Positions 47,663 through 56,086 of a stretch of 64,000 bases of DNA are shown in pieces. The first letter of the stretch is position 1. Every line of letters starts with the position of its first letter. The stretch is from the NCBI RefSeq assembly GCF_010669305.1, contig NZ_CP048649.1:2046001-2110000 (forward strand), read 5' to 3'. The notes below the pieces were generated by a model, which did not search any database, was not told the DNA's origin, and saw only the letters and a program-made list of their open reading frames with translations. Position numbers and translations under genes: made by a program. This DNA comes from Aminipila butyrica (GTDB lineage Bacteria; Bacillota; Clostridia; Peptostreptococcales; Anaerovoracaceae).

Positions 47663-48574
47663 ATGAAACGTGTTATCGTTATAGGAAACGGCCCGGCCGG
47701 CATTTCCGCAGCCCTGTACACCGTGCGCGCCGGCCTCCAGACCACCATCATCGGCAATGGCCTGGGTGCCTTAGGCAAGGCAGACAAAATTGAAAATTAT
47801 TATGGGTTCGAATATCCCGTGTCCGGTACCCGCCTAGTAGAAACAGGTATCGCTCAAGCCAAACGGCTGGGAACGAAAGTGATGAAGGAAGAAGTTGTCA
47901 GCATCAGCAGTCAGACCGACGAATCGGACCAGTCCTCTGACAAACCAGCTTTTTTGGTAAAGACTGAAAAGGCTGCCTATGAGGCAGATGCAGTCATCCT
48001 GGCTACCGGCAGCTCCCGCACGGCACCGCCTATTCCCGGCCTTCGAGAGCTGGAAGGCAAGGGCGTCAGCTACTGTGCCATCTGCGACGCTTTTTTCTAT
48101 CGAGGGAAGGATGTCGCCGTGCTGGGCAGCGGAGAATACGCCCTGAACGAAGTCCAGGAACTGCTGCCAATCGCCGGTTCCGTTACCCTGCTGACCAATG
48201 GAACCACCCCTTCGGTACCTTTTCCTAAAGAAGTTGCCGTAAAAACTCAAGCGATTTCCAGTTTAGATCCAGGCCCAGCCAATCCGCTCCTAGGCGGACC
48301 GGGAGCCCTGAGCTCCGCTACCCTAAGCGATGCCAGCAAGGTAGCTTTAAACGGACTCTTTGTGGCTTACGGAACAGCAGGAAGCACTGCTCTGGCCAGG
48401 AAAATTGGTGCCTTTACCGAGGGGAATAAAATTACAGTGGATGCTGGCATGGCCACCAATGTCCCTGGCCTCTACGCGGCAGGAGACTGCACTGGCGGCC
48501 TGCTGCAAATCGCCAAAGCCGTCAGCGATGGTGCTGTCGCCGGCACCTCCGTGGTCCGCTATCTGCGACGCTGA
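47663..48574 (+). CDS. trxB: thioredoxin reductase
   Basis: A 303-residue FAD/NAD(P)H enzyme of the thioredoxin-reductase fold. The FAD loop is VIGNGPAGISAALYTVRAG, the redox-active pair CxxC is in YCAICDAFFY, and the NAD(P) loop is VLGSGEYALNEV (GxGxxxA, with an E in place of the usual D/N region). The C-terminal FAD motif reads GLYAAGDCTGG. Active-site spacing CAIC differs from the common CATC. It precedes trxA by about 130 bases, giving a thioredoxin system in one place. Electron-donor preference (NADH, NADPH or ferredoxin) cannot be settled from sequence. Confidence 0.9.
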   Translation: MKRVIVIGNGPAGISAALYTVRAGLQTTIIGNGLGALGKADKIENYYGFEYPVSGTRLVETGIAQAKRLGTKVMKEEVVSISSQTDESDQSSDKPAFLVKTEKAAYEADAVILATGSSRTAPPIPGLRELEGKGVSYCAICDAFFYRGKDVAVLGSGEYALNEVQELLPIAGSVTLLTNGTTPSVPFPKEVAVKTQAISSLDPGPANPLLGGPGALSSATLSDASKVALNGLFVAYGTAGSTALARKIGAFTEGNKITVDAGMATNVPGLYAAGDCTGGLLQIAKAVSDGAVAGTSVVRYLRR

Positions 48575-48707
48575 TATATTCTTGTAAATTTGGTGATAAA
48601 GTCACAGAATCTGGGTATACAATATAGTATAATTACATCATAAGCTAACACAACAGGCAGAGGAGCTTTTAACGGCCCTCTAGAAATAGAAAATAAGGAG
48701 AAAAGCT

Positions 48708-49019
48708 ATGGCAGCATTAACAGTAACAAAAGATAATTTTCAGACAGAAGTAATGGAATCCGACAAGCCGGTCCTCATCGACTTTTGGGCCTCTTGGTGC
48801 GGACCTTGCAAGATGGTCTCCCCTATTGTCGATGAAATCGCATCGGAAGTCTCTACCGCTAAAATCTGTAAGGTCAACATCGACGAGCAGCCGGAGCTGG
48901 CCAGTGCCTTCAATGTAATGAGTATTCCTACACTGGCGCTCATTAAAGAAGGCAAAGTGGTAGACGTGGCTGTAGGCGCCCGTCCGAAGAAGGATATCGT
49001 ATCCATGCTGGAAAAATAA
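48708..49019 (+). CDS. trxA: thioredoxin
   Basis: A 103-residue classical thioredoxin with the active site WCGPC (in DFWASWCGPCKMVSP) and the cis-Pro in MSIPTLALIKEG. It reduces disulfides in the cytosol with the neighbouring reductase. An AAGGAG site lies seven bases upstream and TATAAT-like sequence around 48630 suggests a second internal promoter. It is followed by a strong terminator. Confidence 0.96.
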   Translation: MAALTVTKDNFQTEVMESDKPVLIDFWASWCGPCKMVSPIVDEIASEVSTAKICKVNIDEQPELASAFNVMSIPTLALIKEGKVVDVAVGARPKKDIVSMLEK

Positions 49020-49080
49020 ACTTCCTTGCCATGAAGAGACATAACCTAGCTGACTTTACCTATAAAAACTATAATAAAAA

Positions 49081-49116
49081 ACAGAAGCTTTTCTCAATTG
49101 CGCTTCTGTTTTTTTG
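49081..49116 (+). terminator. trxA terminator
   Basis: ACAGAAGC and GCTTCTGT form an 8-bp stem followed by a run of T on the plus strand, about 60 bases after trxA. Confidence 0.88.
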
Positions 49117-49148
49117 TGGCATTAAAAAAGCCTAGCAGGAACAATCCT

Positions 49149-50021
49149 CTACGAAAGGGTTAGGACCATTTCATATTGTCCCCCAACATTTTCGCTGCCC
49201 ATACGTTCTAAAAAAGCTCTTGTGCTTTGAGAAGTATCATCAACATTGATAAAACTTAAAATATTGGACTTCGTATTCTGCATTAATGCTGCAAGAATCT
49301 GCGTGGCAATGCCCTGCCGTCTATACTCCTGGCAAACAGCCAATTGGGGAACATCCCCTGTTGCCTTACCAACGATACCATAACCGATGAGCTTTGTATT
49401 GCGTCGTAAGACTGCACAGGTAAATTCCTCGGCTACAGCATGGATGGAGCGGACGGAATTCTGCCATGATGGTTTAAAATCCCAGAACGCCTCTAATGCT
49501 TTCCAGTCCTCAGAAGCTATTTGAGGGATAAGTTCAAGGTCATTAGCCGTCAGATTTAAGGGATTTGTAATTTTGTTCAACTGATAAACGGAAAAGGTAC
49601 GGGTGACCCTGAAACCCTGGTTATAATATAATTTAAAGGCTGCGGTATTATCTTGTAGAACCTCTAGCAGATATTGCTCCACATTTTGCCGGGCTAACAC
49701 CTTAAGGACCTGTTCAAAAAGGCCGCTTGTGATCCCTTGTTTCCTGTATACAGGTATCACCCCGGTTCCGGTATCATAAGCCGTCAGTTTGCCATCCCAC
49801 GGACGCAAGCCATTTAAGATAAAGCCTATTGGTTCATGAGCCGAGTTAGAGAATGCACCCAAGGATATCTCGGGTGCAAAGCCTCTTCTTTTCATCATAA
49901 TTTGAAAATCTGAGAGCGATAAATCTACTTGCACCTGGTAATCAGAGAATGCTTTTAAAAAGGCCTGATGTATTATTGGAAGCTTGGTACTTCCCAGTAC
50001 TTTAAAGTCCATATTTAACAT
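49149..50021 (-). CDS. tandem-GNAT N-acetyltransferase
   Basis: A 290-residue protein with two GNAT halves. The first contains VIPVYRKQGITSGLFEQVLK and the second VCQEYRRQGIATQILAAL, both R/Q-x-x-G-x-G/A acetyl-CoA loops. It is probably cytosolic, acetylating an unknown amine. It is monocistronic on the minus strand, convergent with trxA. The exact substrate cannot be told. Confidence 0.85.
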   Translation of the reverse strand: MLNMDFKVLGSTKLPIIHQAFLKAFSDYQVQVDLSLSDFQIMMKRRGFAPEISLGAFSNSAHEPIGFILNGLRPWDGKLTAYDTGTGVIPVYRKQGITSGLFEQVLKVLARQNVEQYLLEVLQDNTAAFKLYYNQGFRVTRTFSVYQLNKITNPLNLTANDLELIPQIASEDWKALEAFWDFKPSWQNSVRSIHAVAEEFTCAVLRRNTKLIGYGIVGKATGDVPQLAVCQEYRRQGIATQILAALMQNTKSNILSFINVDDTSQSTRAFLERMGSENVGGQYEMVLTLS

Positions 50022-50142
50022 AGATACTCTTCCCCCTCTGCTTTTACTTTACTATCATTGACTTCAGAACAGAACTCTTTTCTTTCAGCGTAATAGCACG
50101 ACGGATAAATTGACGGCGAACAATCTTTTAAAGAAAAAAAGC

Positions 50143-50163
50143 CGTAAGACAATACATCTTACG
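50143..50163 (-). terminator. terminator after the F420 ligase-like gene
   Basis: CGTAAGA and TCTTACG form a 7-bp stem with a seven-base loop; on the minus strand it is followed by GCTTTTTTT. Confidence 0.8.
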
Positions 50164-50207
50164 ACTTTTCACAAAAACTAAAATCACTTTATTTCTACAA
50201 TATCTTA

Positions 50208-51401
50208 TTAAACAGTATAATTATCAAAATAGCCCTGAATATACACAATCGGCGTACCCTTATCCCCACTGCCAGAAGTCAGGTCACAGAGAGAACCAAT
50301 CAGGTCTGTCAATCTTCTCGGCGTAGTTCCCTGAGCCGCCATGGAATCTCCCAGATCGCAGTTCTTGTTCTTGATGTATTCCGAAATGGCCGCCTTCAGT
50401 TCATCACCGCTCAGATGGGCAAAATCGTTATCCGCCAGATACTTAATCTTTACTTCATTAGGGGTTCCCTCCAGCCCTTCGGTATATCCCGGAGACACCA
50501 CCGGATCAGCCAGTTCCCAAATCTTTCCTACCGGATCCTTGAAAGCGCCATCTCCATAAACCATCACCTCAATCGTCTTTCCGGTCTTTTCCTTAATCTC
50601 TGCCTGCACACTCTTGACAAACTCTGTGCAATCGTTAGGGAACAGCTTGACCGTATCCTCTGTAGCTTTGTTGGAGCCTAAAATGCCGTATCTGCTGTTG
50701 AATCCGCTTCCGGACACGCTTTCGTTCAGCAGGTCGTCCAGCCCTAATACAATCTCAGCTCCTGCGTCCCGCAGAATCCGTTTGCTGCGTTCTCTAGTGT
50801 GGATATCACAGGTCAACACCTTTTTAGTGTACTGGAGAATAGTCCGGGGATTGTTGGCAAAAATAATCTCTACTTCTGCGCCTGCCTCTTCTATTAACTT
50901 TTTGTAATAGTTCACATAGTCCATGCCCGTAAAGGTATGTCTTGATTTGCCGAAGAGCGTTTCAAACTGTTCCTGAGTCAATACATCCGTATACGGATTG
51001 ATATTCTTTGCATCCAGTAAGTCAACATCTACCAGATGGTTTCCCACCTCATCGCTGGGATAACTCAACATGAGTACAATTTTCTTGGCTCCCTGAGCGA
51101 TGCCTTTCAAACAGATAGCAAATCGGTTCCGGCTCAAAATGGGGAAAATCACCCCGATGGTCTCCCCGCCCAGCTTCTTTCTCACATCCTCTGCCAACTG
51201 GGATATGGTGGCATAGTTGCCCTCAGCCCGAGCGACTACAGCTTCTGTAACCGCCAGCACATCCCTGTCTTGAATTTGAAAATCATGGTTTTTTGCGGCT
51301 TCCAGCAATACATTCACTACAATGCTCTTTAAATCATCGCCCTGTCTGATAATAGGCGCTCTTAAACCTCTGGAAATGGTACCTACTCTTCTTTCCATCA
51401 A
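50208..51401 (-). CDS. coenzyme F420-0:L-glutamate ligase-like protein
   Basis: A 397-residue protein matching the F420-0:L-glutamate ligase (CofE-like) fold in Firmicutes that usually lack F420. Recognisable parts are RDVLAVTEAVVARAEGNYA, MVYGDGAFKDPVGKIWELAD and the late GDSMAAQGTTPRRLTDLIGSL. Glu-ligating activity toward some phospholactate-like acceptor is possible but unproven in this lineage. No neighbouring F420 biosynthetic genes are in the window. A terminator follows. Confidence 0.82.
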   Translation of the reverse strand: MMERRVGTISRGLRAPIIRQGDDLKSIVVNVLLEAAKNHDFQIQDRDVLAVTEAVVARAEGNYATISQLAEDVRKKLGGETIGVIFPILSRNRFAICLKGIAQGAKKIVLMLSYPSDEVGNHLVDVDLLDAKNINPYTDVLTQEQFETLFGKSRHTFTGMDYVNYYKKLIEEAGAEVEIIFANNPRTILQYTKKVLTCDIHTRERSKRILRDAGAEIVLGLDDLLNESVSGSGFNSRYGILGSNKATEDTVKLFPNDCTEFVKSVQAEIKEKTGKTIEVMVYGDGAFKDPVGKIWELADPVVSPGYTEGLEGTPNEVKIKYLADNDFAHLSGDELKAAISEYIKNKNCDLGDSMAAQGTTPRRLTDLIGSLCDLTSGSGDKGTPIVYIQGYFDNYTV

Positions 51402-51464
51402 AAACTCCTTCTCCTTTGATAGCTTTCTTTTCTGGTGCTATTCTGATTCTACAATCTTTTTATT

Positions 51465-52277
51465 CTATAAATTTTTTAAAGAATTCAATAATAAGTTCAG
51501 CTGTAAATCGTCGGACTGCTCTTGGTCCTCCTCCTTAGCTGATGCAAAAATCTCCTGCATATCCCACTGGTGGCGCAGCATCTGCAATCTGGCTGCCAGA
51601 TAAGCCTGCTCTGTGCTCATCTCTGAAAAATCCTGATTCCCCAAGAGCTTGTCCACTCCTGAAGCAGAAGATTTGGCTGACTGCAACGGCTGATTCGGCA
51701 GCTGCAAGTCCTCTCCCATATAGCCATATATTTTTTTTATGTAGTTCTGTGTTTCTTTAAAGGGCGGCACCCCTCCATACTTAGCCACGTTGCCCGAACC
51801 TGCGTTGTAGGCGGCCAGAGCCAACGTGATATCGCCGTCATAGGCTTTCAACTTCTGAGAAATGTAGTTGGCTCCCCCCATGATGTTCTGCTCCGGATCA
51901 TAGGCATCCACTACTCCCAAGGCCTTGGCCGTAGCTGGCATCAGCTGCATGATACCCATAGCCCCACATTTAGACACGGCGTTGGCGTTAAAGCCTGATT
52001 CCGCCTTGGCCATAGCCTTTAACAGCTCTACCGGCACATCATACGTATCTGCCGCTTTGTTAAAGATGTCTTCCAGACTGCCAGAATCGGTATTTCTCCT
52101 TGCGCTTACGTCACCAGAAGTACTTGACAGCCATTGCTGCCGCTGGTTTTCCGGTAAGATTTTATTTAAGGTCTGCTGAAAATCCGGTTCATTTTCTTTG
52201 AGCAAAGCCCCAGTGGTCAGACTCAGGCCGCTTCCTTTTCCATATTGACTATTCAGATTGACTCGATCTATGCTCAT
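51465..52277 (-). CDS. lytic transglycosylase (SLT domain)
   Basis: A 270-residue protein with a typical soluble-lytic-transglycosylase domain (about residues 95-210): catalytic Glu in MAKAESGFNANAVSK, GAMGIMQLMPATAKALG, and LALAAYNAGSGNV. It would cleave the MurNAc-GlcNAc bond with 1,6-anhydro product. The N-terminal part is Ser/Gln/Asn-rich with no visible signal peptide or membrane anchor, which is odd for a periplasmic-wall enzyme; a non-classical export or cell-lysis role is possible. The C-terminus is Glu/Gln-rich and helical. Confidence 0.88.
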   Translation of the reverse strand: MSIDRVNLNSQYGKGSGLSLTTGALLKENEPDFQQTLNKILPENQRQQWLSSTSGDVSARRNTDSGSLEDIFNKAADTYDVPVELLKAMAKAESGFNANAVSKCGAMGIMQLMPATAKALGVVDAYDPEQNIMGGANYISQKLKAYDGDITLALAAYNAGSGNVAKYGGVPPFKETQNYIKKIYGYMGEDLQLPNQPLQSAKSSASGVDKLLGNQDFSEMSTEQAYLAARLQMLRHQWDMQEIFASAKEEDQEQSDDLQLNLLLNSLKNL

Positions 52278-52398
52278 GTCAAGCTCCTATCCTTGCTACT
52301 ATAAATGGCCTTTTCTCCTATTGTACCATACTTCATCCGGTTCTCCAAACATTTGTTTTAAGAGGCCATAAAGTATGGTGCAGGCCCATCTCCTGCTT

Positions 52399-53757
52399 TT
52401 ACCCCACCATGGTGGCAATACGCAAGGCGAATAACAAGCCGCTAATCCACATGACAGGGGGGATGTCCTTAGCCTTGCCAGAACACAGTTTCAAAAATAA
52501 CCAGCTGAGGATGCCAAACATGATGCCGTTAGCAATAGAATAGGTGAAAGGCATCATAATCATCCCCATAAATCCGCCGATAGCATCCGCCATGTCTCCT
52601 TCAAAGGACATCTTCTTGATGGAGCCCATCATCAGCCAACCCACAAAGATTAAGGCTGGAGCCGTAGCGAAGCCTGGGATAGCCGTGAAGACCGGAGAAA
52701 AGAACAGAGCTACAAGAAAGAGTACCGCCGTGGTTACGCCAGTGAGCCCGGTGCGCCCGCCCTGGCCTACCCCAGCACAGCTTTCCATGTAAGCGGTAAC
52801 CGTAGAGGTACCTAGACAGGCACCTGCCACCGTACCCATAGCATCCGCCATTAAAGCCCGACTGGCTTTGGGCAGCCGCCCCTCTTCATCCAGCAAGTCT
52901 GCCTTATCAGCGATGCCAATTAGCCCACCGATGGTGTCGAACAATTCTACAAATAGAAAGGAAAACACAATAACGGTAAACTGAACAGCGTTACTCATGA
53001 TAAAACTGAAGTCAAAGGCGAAGAGTGCAGGCTTTTCCGGCATAAAACTCATACCGGAAAACTGTGGAATCAACGAGTAATGTCCTGCTTCTGGTTTGAT
53101 TACATACCAGCCCAGCTGCTGCGCAGCCATGCCGAGCCCCCAGGTGGCCAGTATTCCCCAAAGGATAGGGCATACCACCTTGTAATGCTGGAGGATACAG
53201 ATAATCAAAAATCCTAAAAAGGCCAAGGCAAAGGGCGCCGAAACCACACTGCCCAAATCCACCAAAGTCGAACTGCTAGCCACCGTTATGCCCGCATTGC
53301 TGAGCCCGATTAAGGTGATAAAAAGGCCAATCCCCACCGTTATTCCGTATTTTAAGTTCTTCGGTACGTCGTTGATGAGCTTTTCCCGGAATCGGCACAG
53401 AGTTAACAAAATAAATACCAATCCTTCTACAAAGACCGCGGCTAACGCAATCCGCCAGGGATCTTGTATTCCCTGCTGAGCTAAGGGGATACACACAGAA
53501 TAGGTAAAATACGCATTCAAGCCCATGCCAGAAGCCAGGGCGATAGGATAATTCGTAAAAAGGGCCATAATTAATGTGCCTACCGCTGCCGATATGGCCG
53601 TCGCGGTGAAAACGCCTCCGCTGTCCATGCCTGCCTGAGCCAGCATACTGGGATTAACGGCCAAGATGTAGGCCATGGACAAGAAAGTGGTTACACCTGC
53701 GGTGATTTCCGTCTTTACATCTGTATTGTGTTCTTTTAGTTTAAAAAATCGTTCCAT
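52399..53757 (-). CDS. NCS2-family purine permease
   Basis: A 452-residue membrane protein of the AzgA/PbuG-like branch of NCS2, probably importing adenine, guanine or hypoxanthine. Signature segments are EITAGVTTFLSMAYILAVNP, ALASGMGLNAYFTYSV and GTSTVTAYMESCAGVGQGGRTG. ATG at 53757 is used since AAAGGA lies six bases before it; a TTG in frame 15 bases earlier is less likely. No purine riboswitch was found in the upstream region. Transcribed divergently from the FHA-SpoVE gene. Confidence 0.9.
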   Translation of the reverse strand: MERFFKLKEHNTDVKTEITAGVTTFLSMAYILAVNPSMLAQAGMDSGGVFTATAISAAVGTLIMALFTNYPIALASGMGLNAYFTYSVCIPLAQQGIQDPWRIALAAVFVEGLVFILLTLCRFREKLINDVPKNLKYGITVGIGLFITLIGLSNAGITVASSSTLVDLGSVVSAPFALAFLGFLIICILQHYKVVCPILWGILATWGLGMAAQQLGWYVIKPEAGHYSLIPQFSGMSFMPEKPALFAFDFSFIMSNAVQFTVIVFSFLFVELFDTIGGLIGIADKADLLDEEGRLPKASRALMADAMGTVAGACLGTSTVTAYMESCAGVGQGGRTGLTGVTTAVLFLVALFFSPVFTAIPGFATAPALIFVGWLMMGSIKKMSFEGDMADAIGGFMGMIMMPFTYSIANGIMFGILSWLFLKLCSGKAKDIPPVMWISGLLFALRIATMVG

Positions 53758-54073
53758 ATCTATTCCTTTCAATCTACTGATGAAAAAACAATCCTTACCG
53801 ATTTTGCTCTAATTGAAGAATTTTGTCAATATAATTAATTGTCCTCATGCCGTAAGGAATAGTAATTATATCTTCTCAGACAAATCTGAACAGATTATGA
53901 AGTTTCCTGGTCAGTGGTGGCGGCAGGTTCAAAACTATGGTATAATTTTTTATCCAAACGAAAGCGGCAGACATTGCCGCACACCAAAGACCGAACAAGT
54001 TTCCAGCAGCTTGCGCTGCTGCGGATTAAAAAATTTTACGTCGCGCTTGCAAGCGCCCTTCGGAGGTAATATC
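53758..54073. other. 316-bp divergent intergenic region with structured leader
   Basis: Contains an inverted repeat ATATAATTA/TAATTATAT (about 53832-53873), an extended -10 TGGTATAAT (53938-53946) for the plus-strand gene, then three successive hairpins in the leader: GCGGCA/TGCCGC at 53964-53980, CAGCAGC/GCTGCTG at 54004-54021, and the perfect palindrome GCGCTTGCAAGCGC at 54043-54056. I do not recognise a known riboswitch. Confidence 0.6.
53938..53946 (+). promoter_or_regulatory. extended -10 promoter of the FHA-SpoVE operon
   Basis: TGGTATAAT with no clear -35; it precedes the hairpin leader by about 20 bases. Confidence 0.55.
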
Positions 54074-56086
54074 GTGTCAGACTTTATGAGTAATATAGGC
54101 GAAATCCTAGGGGATTTCTTCTCTCGCACCGGAGAAGTCCTCCGCTATGTCTTCGGGTGGCTGTCGGACAACCCTACTACGGTGGGGGATTGGTACGGCG
54201 GCCTTGTCCGCTGGATCTTCCCTGTACTGGCCCTAGGCATCCTCTTATCTGTACTTCGCGACATGCTTCGGGTGAAGAACCCTGCGGAGACCTGGGGCTA
54301 TCTGGTATCATCGGAATTGGGTAAATTTCCAATACGTCATTGGGAGTGTACGGTGGGCCGGGCTCGTCACTGCGACTTGATTATCGACTTTCCCACCATC
54401 TCCAGAACCCAGTGCTCCTTAATTCGAGATGATAATGGCAATTGGCAGGTTTACAACCTATCCGAAAAAAACCCAATTCTCTGCAATGGCAAACCAGTGA
54501 TAGATTCCGCCCCCTTGGGTCCGGGAGAGACCATCATGCTGGGTGGTGTCATTCTGACCTTGGAGCCGATTTCCGAGGCGGAGCACGAAGTCCAGCAGCA
54601 GAACCGGCTGGCTCAGAGCCGTCCTGCCCCCCCTTGGAGTTCTTTCGCCATGCTGACAGTCTTTCAAATTCTGACGGTAGGCCAACTGCTCATCACCAGG
54701 CCAGAGCACGCAAATACCATCCTTCTTTGCTACAGTGTTCTGCTAGGGGTCATGTGGACTTATGTACTGCTCTCCAAAATCGCCAAACGAACGGGCTTTG
54801 AACCGGAAATTCTGGCATTTTTCGCCTGTACCTTAAACTTAGCTGTAACGGCCTCCTCTGCCCCCGGCTCTCTGATTAAACAAACCATCACCATCCTCAT
54901 GGGCATCGGACTCTTTCTGGGATTAGGCTGGTTTCTGCGAGATCTCAACCGAACGGTAAAGGCTCGTTATCTCATGGCCGGAGCCACCGCGGGACTGCTG
55001 CTCCTTAATTTAATTTTTGGCTCCGTGATTCACGGAGCTCAAAACTGGATATCTATTGCCGGCATCTCCGTACAGCCTTCGGAGCTGGCCAAGGTGACCT
55101 TTATTTTTGCCGGGTGCGCTACGTTAGACCGGCTGTTTGTCAAGCGAAACTTATGGGGCTTTATGCTCCTTTCCGGGTTTTGTCTGCTGGCCTTGGCTAT
55201 TATGAGCGACTTCGGCACGGCGGCCATCTTCTTTGTGGTATTTCTCGTCATCGCATTTCTTCGATCGGGGGATTTTGCCACCTTATCGCTGATCTGCGGC
55301 GGAGCGGTAGCCGGAGGCGGTCTGATCCTGCGATTTAAGCCCTATATCGCTTCCCGATTTTCCGTCTGGGGCCATGCCTGGCAAAATGCGACCGGCTCTG
55401 GCTACCAGCAGGTTCGCACCATGTCAGCAGCTGCCAGCGGGGGGCTCATTGGTGTAGGTGCAGGAAACGGTTGGCTGCACAACATTGCTGCTGCCAACAC
55501 CGATCTGGTCTTCGGCATGCTCTGTGAAGAATGGGGCCTGATTATCGCCTTATTGGCGGTAGCCAGCATCGTGACCTTGTCCATCTTCGCCTTTCGGGTA
55601 ACTAAAACAGGGCGTTCAGCCTTCTACACTACGGCAGCCTGTGCGGCCACTTCCCTGCTGGTATTTCAGACAATCTTAAACGTCTTCGGTTCTGTAGACC
55701 TGCTGCCTCTCACCGGGGTGACCTTTCCCTTCATCTCCTGCGGCGGTTCCAGCATGATTAGTTCTTGGGGGCTTCTGGCCTTTTTAAAAGCTGCCGATAC
55801 CCGGCAGAATGCCAGTTTCGCTGTCCGCAGCCTGCCCAATTTAGGTGAAGAACTGGAGTCAGCTAACAGCATGGAGACTGGATTCAACCCATTGTTTGAT
55901 ATGGCCGGCGGAATGCAACCCGAGGCTCAGCCTTTATCCAGTGCGCCAGACCCAATTGATTCCTTCCTACAGCAGTTTGACCGCTTGGAGGAAGGTACTG
56001 ATCGTTCAGCGCCTCACACCCAGGAAATCGATGATTTTCTCCGTCAATTTGGTCAGCCTGATAGGGGAGAGGAGGAAAACAAATGA
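54074..56086 (+). CDS. FHA domain fused to SpoVE/RodA/FtsW-type SEDS protein
   Basis: A 670-residue fusion. The N-terminus has a membrane segment (RWIFPVLALGILLSVL), then an FHA phosphothreonine-binding domain (about residues 75-160; VGRARHCDLIIDF with Gly95-Arg96, then TISRTQC and YNLSEKNPILCNGKP). About ten SEDS helices follow with QNWISIAGISVQPSELAK, the hallmark IAGISVQPSE, and late LPLTGVTFPFISCGGSSM. Start is GTG at 54074 because GGAGGT lies seven bases upstream; an earlier ATG in frame lies 87 codons upstream across the hairpin leader. It probably polymerises glycan with the following PBP; the four-base overlap supports it. The cytosolic C-tail is Asp/Gln-rich. Confidence 0.88.
   Translation: MSDFMSNIGEILGDFFSRTGEVLRYVFGWLSDNPTTVGDWYGGLVRWIFPVLALGILLSVLRDMLRVKNPAETWGYLVSSELGKFPIRHWECTVGRARHCDLIIDFPTISRTQCSLIRDDNGNWQVYNLSEKNPILCNGKPVIDSAPLGPGETIMLGGVILTLEPISEAEHEVQQQNRLAQSRPAPPWSSFAMLTVFQILTVGQLLITRPEHANTILLCYSVLLGVMWTYVLLSKIAKRTGFEPEILAFFACTLNLAVTASSAPGSLIKQTITILMGIGLFLGLGWFLRDLNRTVKARYLMAGATAGLLLLNLIFGSVIHGAQNWISIAGISVQPSELAKVTFIFAGCATLDRLFVKRNLWGFMLLSGFCLLALAIMSDFGTAAIFFVVFLVIAFLRSGDFATLSLICGGAVAGGGLILRFKPYIASRFSVWGHAWQNATGSGYQQVRTMSAAASGGLIGVGAGNGWLHNIAAANTDLVFGMLCEEWGLIIALLAVASIVTLSIFAFRVTKTGRSAFYTTAACAATSLLVFQTILNVFGSVDLLPLTGVTFPFISCGGSSMISSWGLLAFLKAADTRQNASFAVRSLPNLGEELESANSMETGFNPLFDMAGGMQPEAQPLSSAPDPIDSFLQQFDRLEEGTDRSAPHTQEIDDFLRQFGQPDRGEEENK

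Noticed and set aside
53758..53900. Purine riboswitch upstream of the NCS2 permease
   Set aside because: The inverted repeat ATATAATTA/TAATTATAT is present but the conserved loop and junction bases of purine aptamers are not.
53813..54073. Longer N-terminus of the FHA-SEDS protein starting at an ATG at 53813
   Set aside because: The extension crosses the -10 promoter and three hairpins, and the GTG at 54074 has a strong GGAGGT site.
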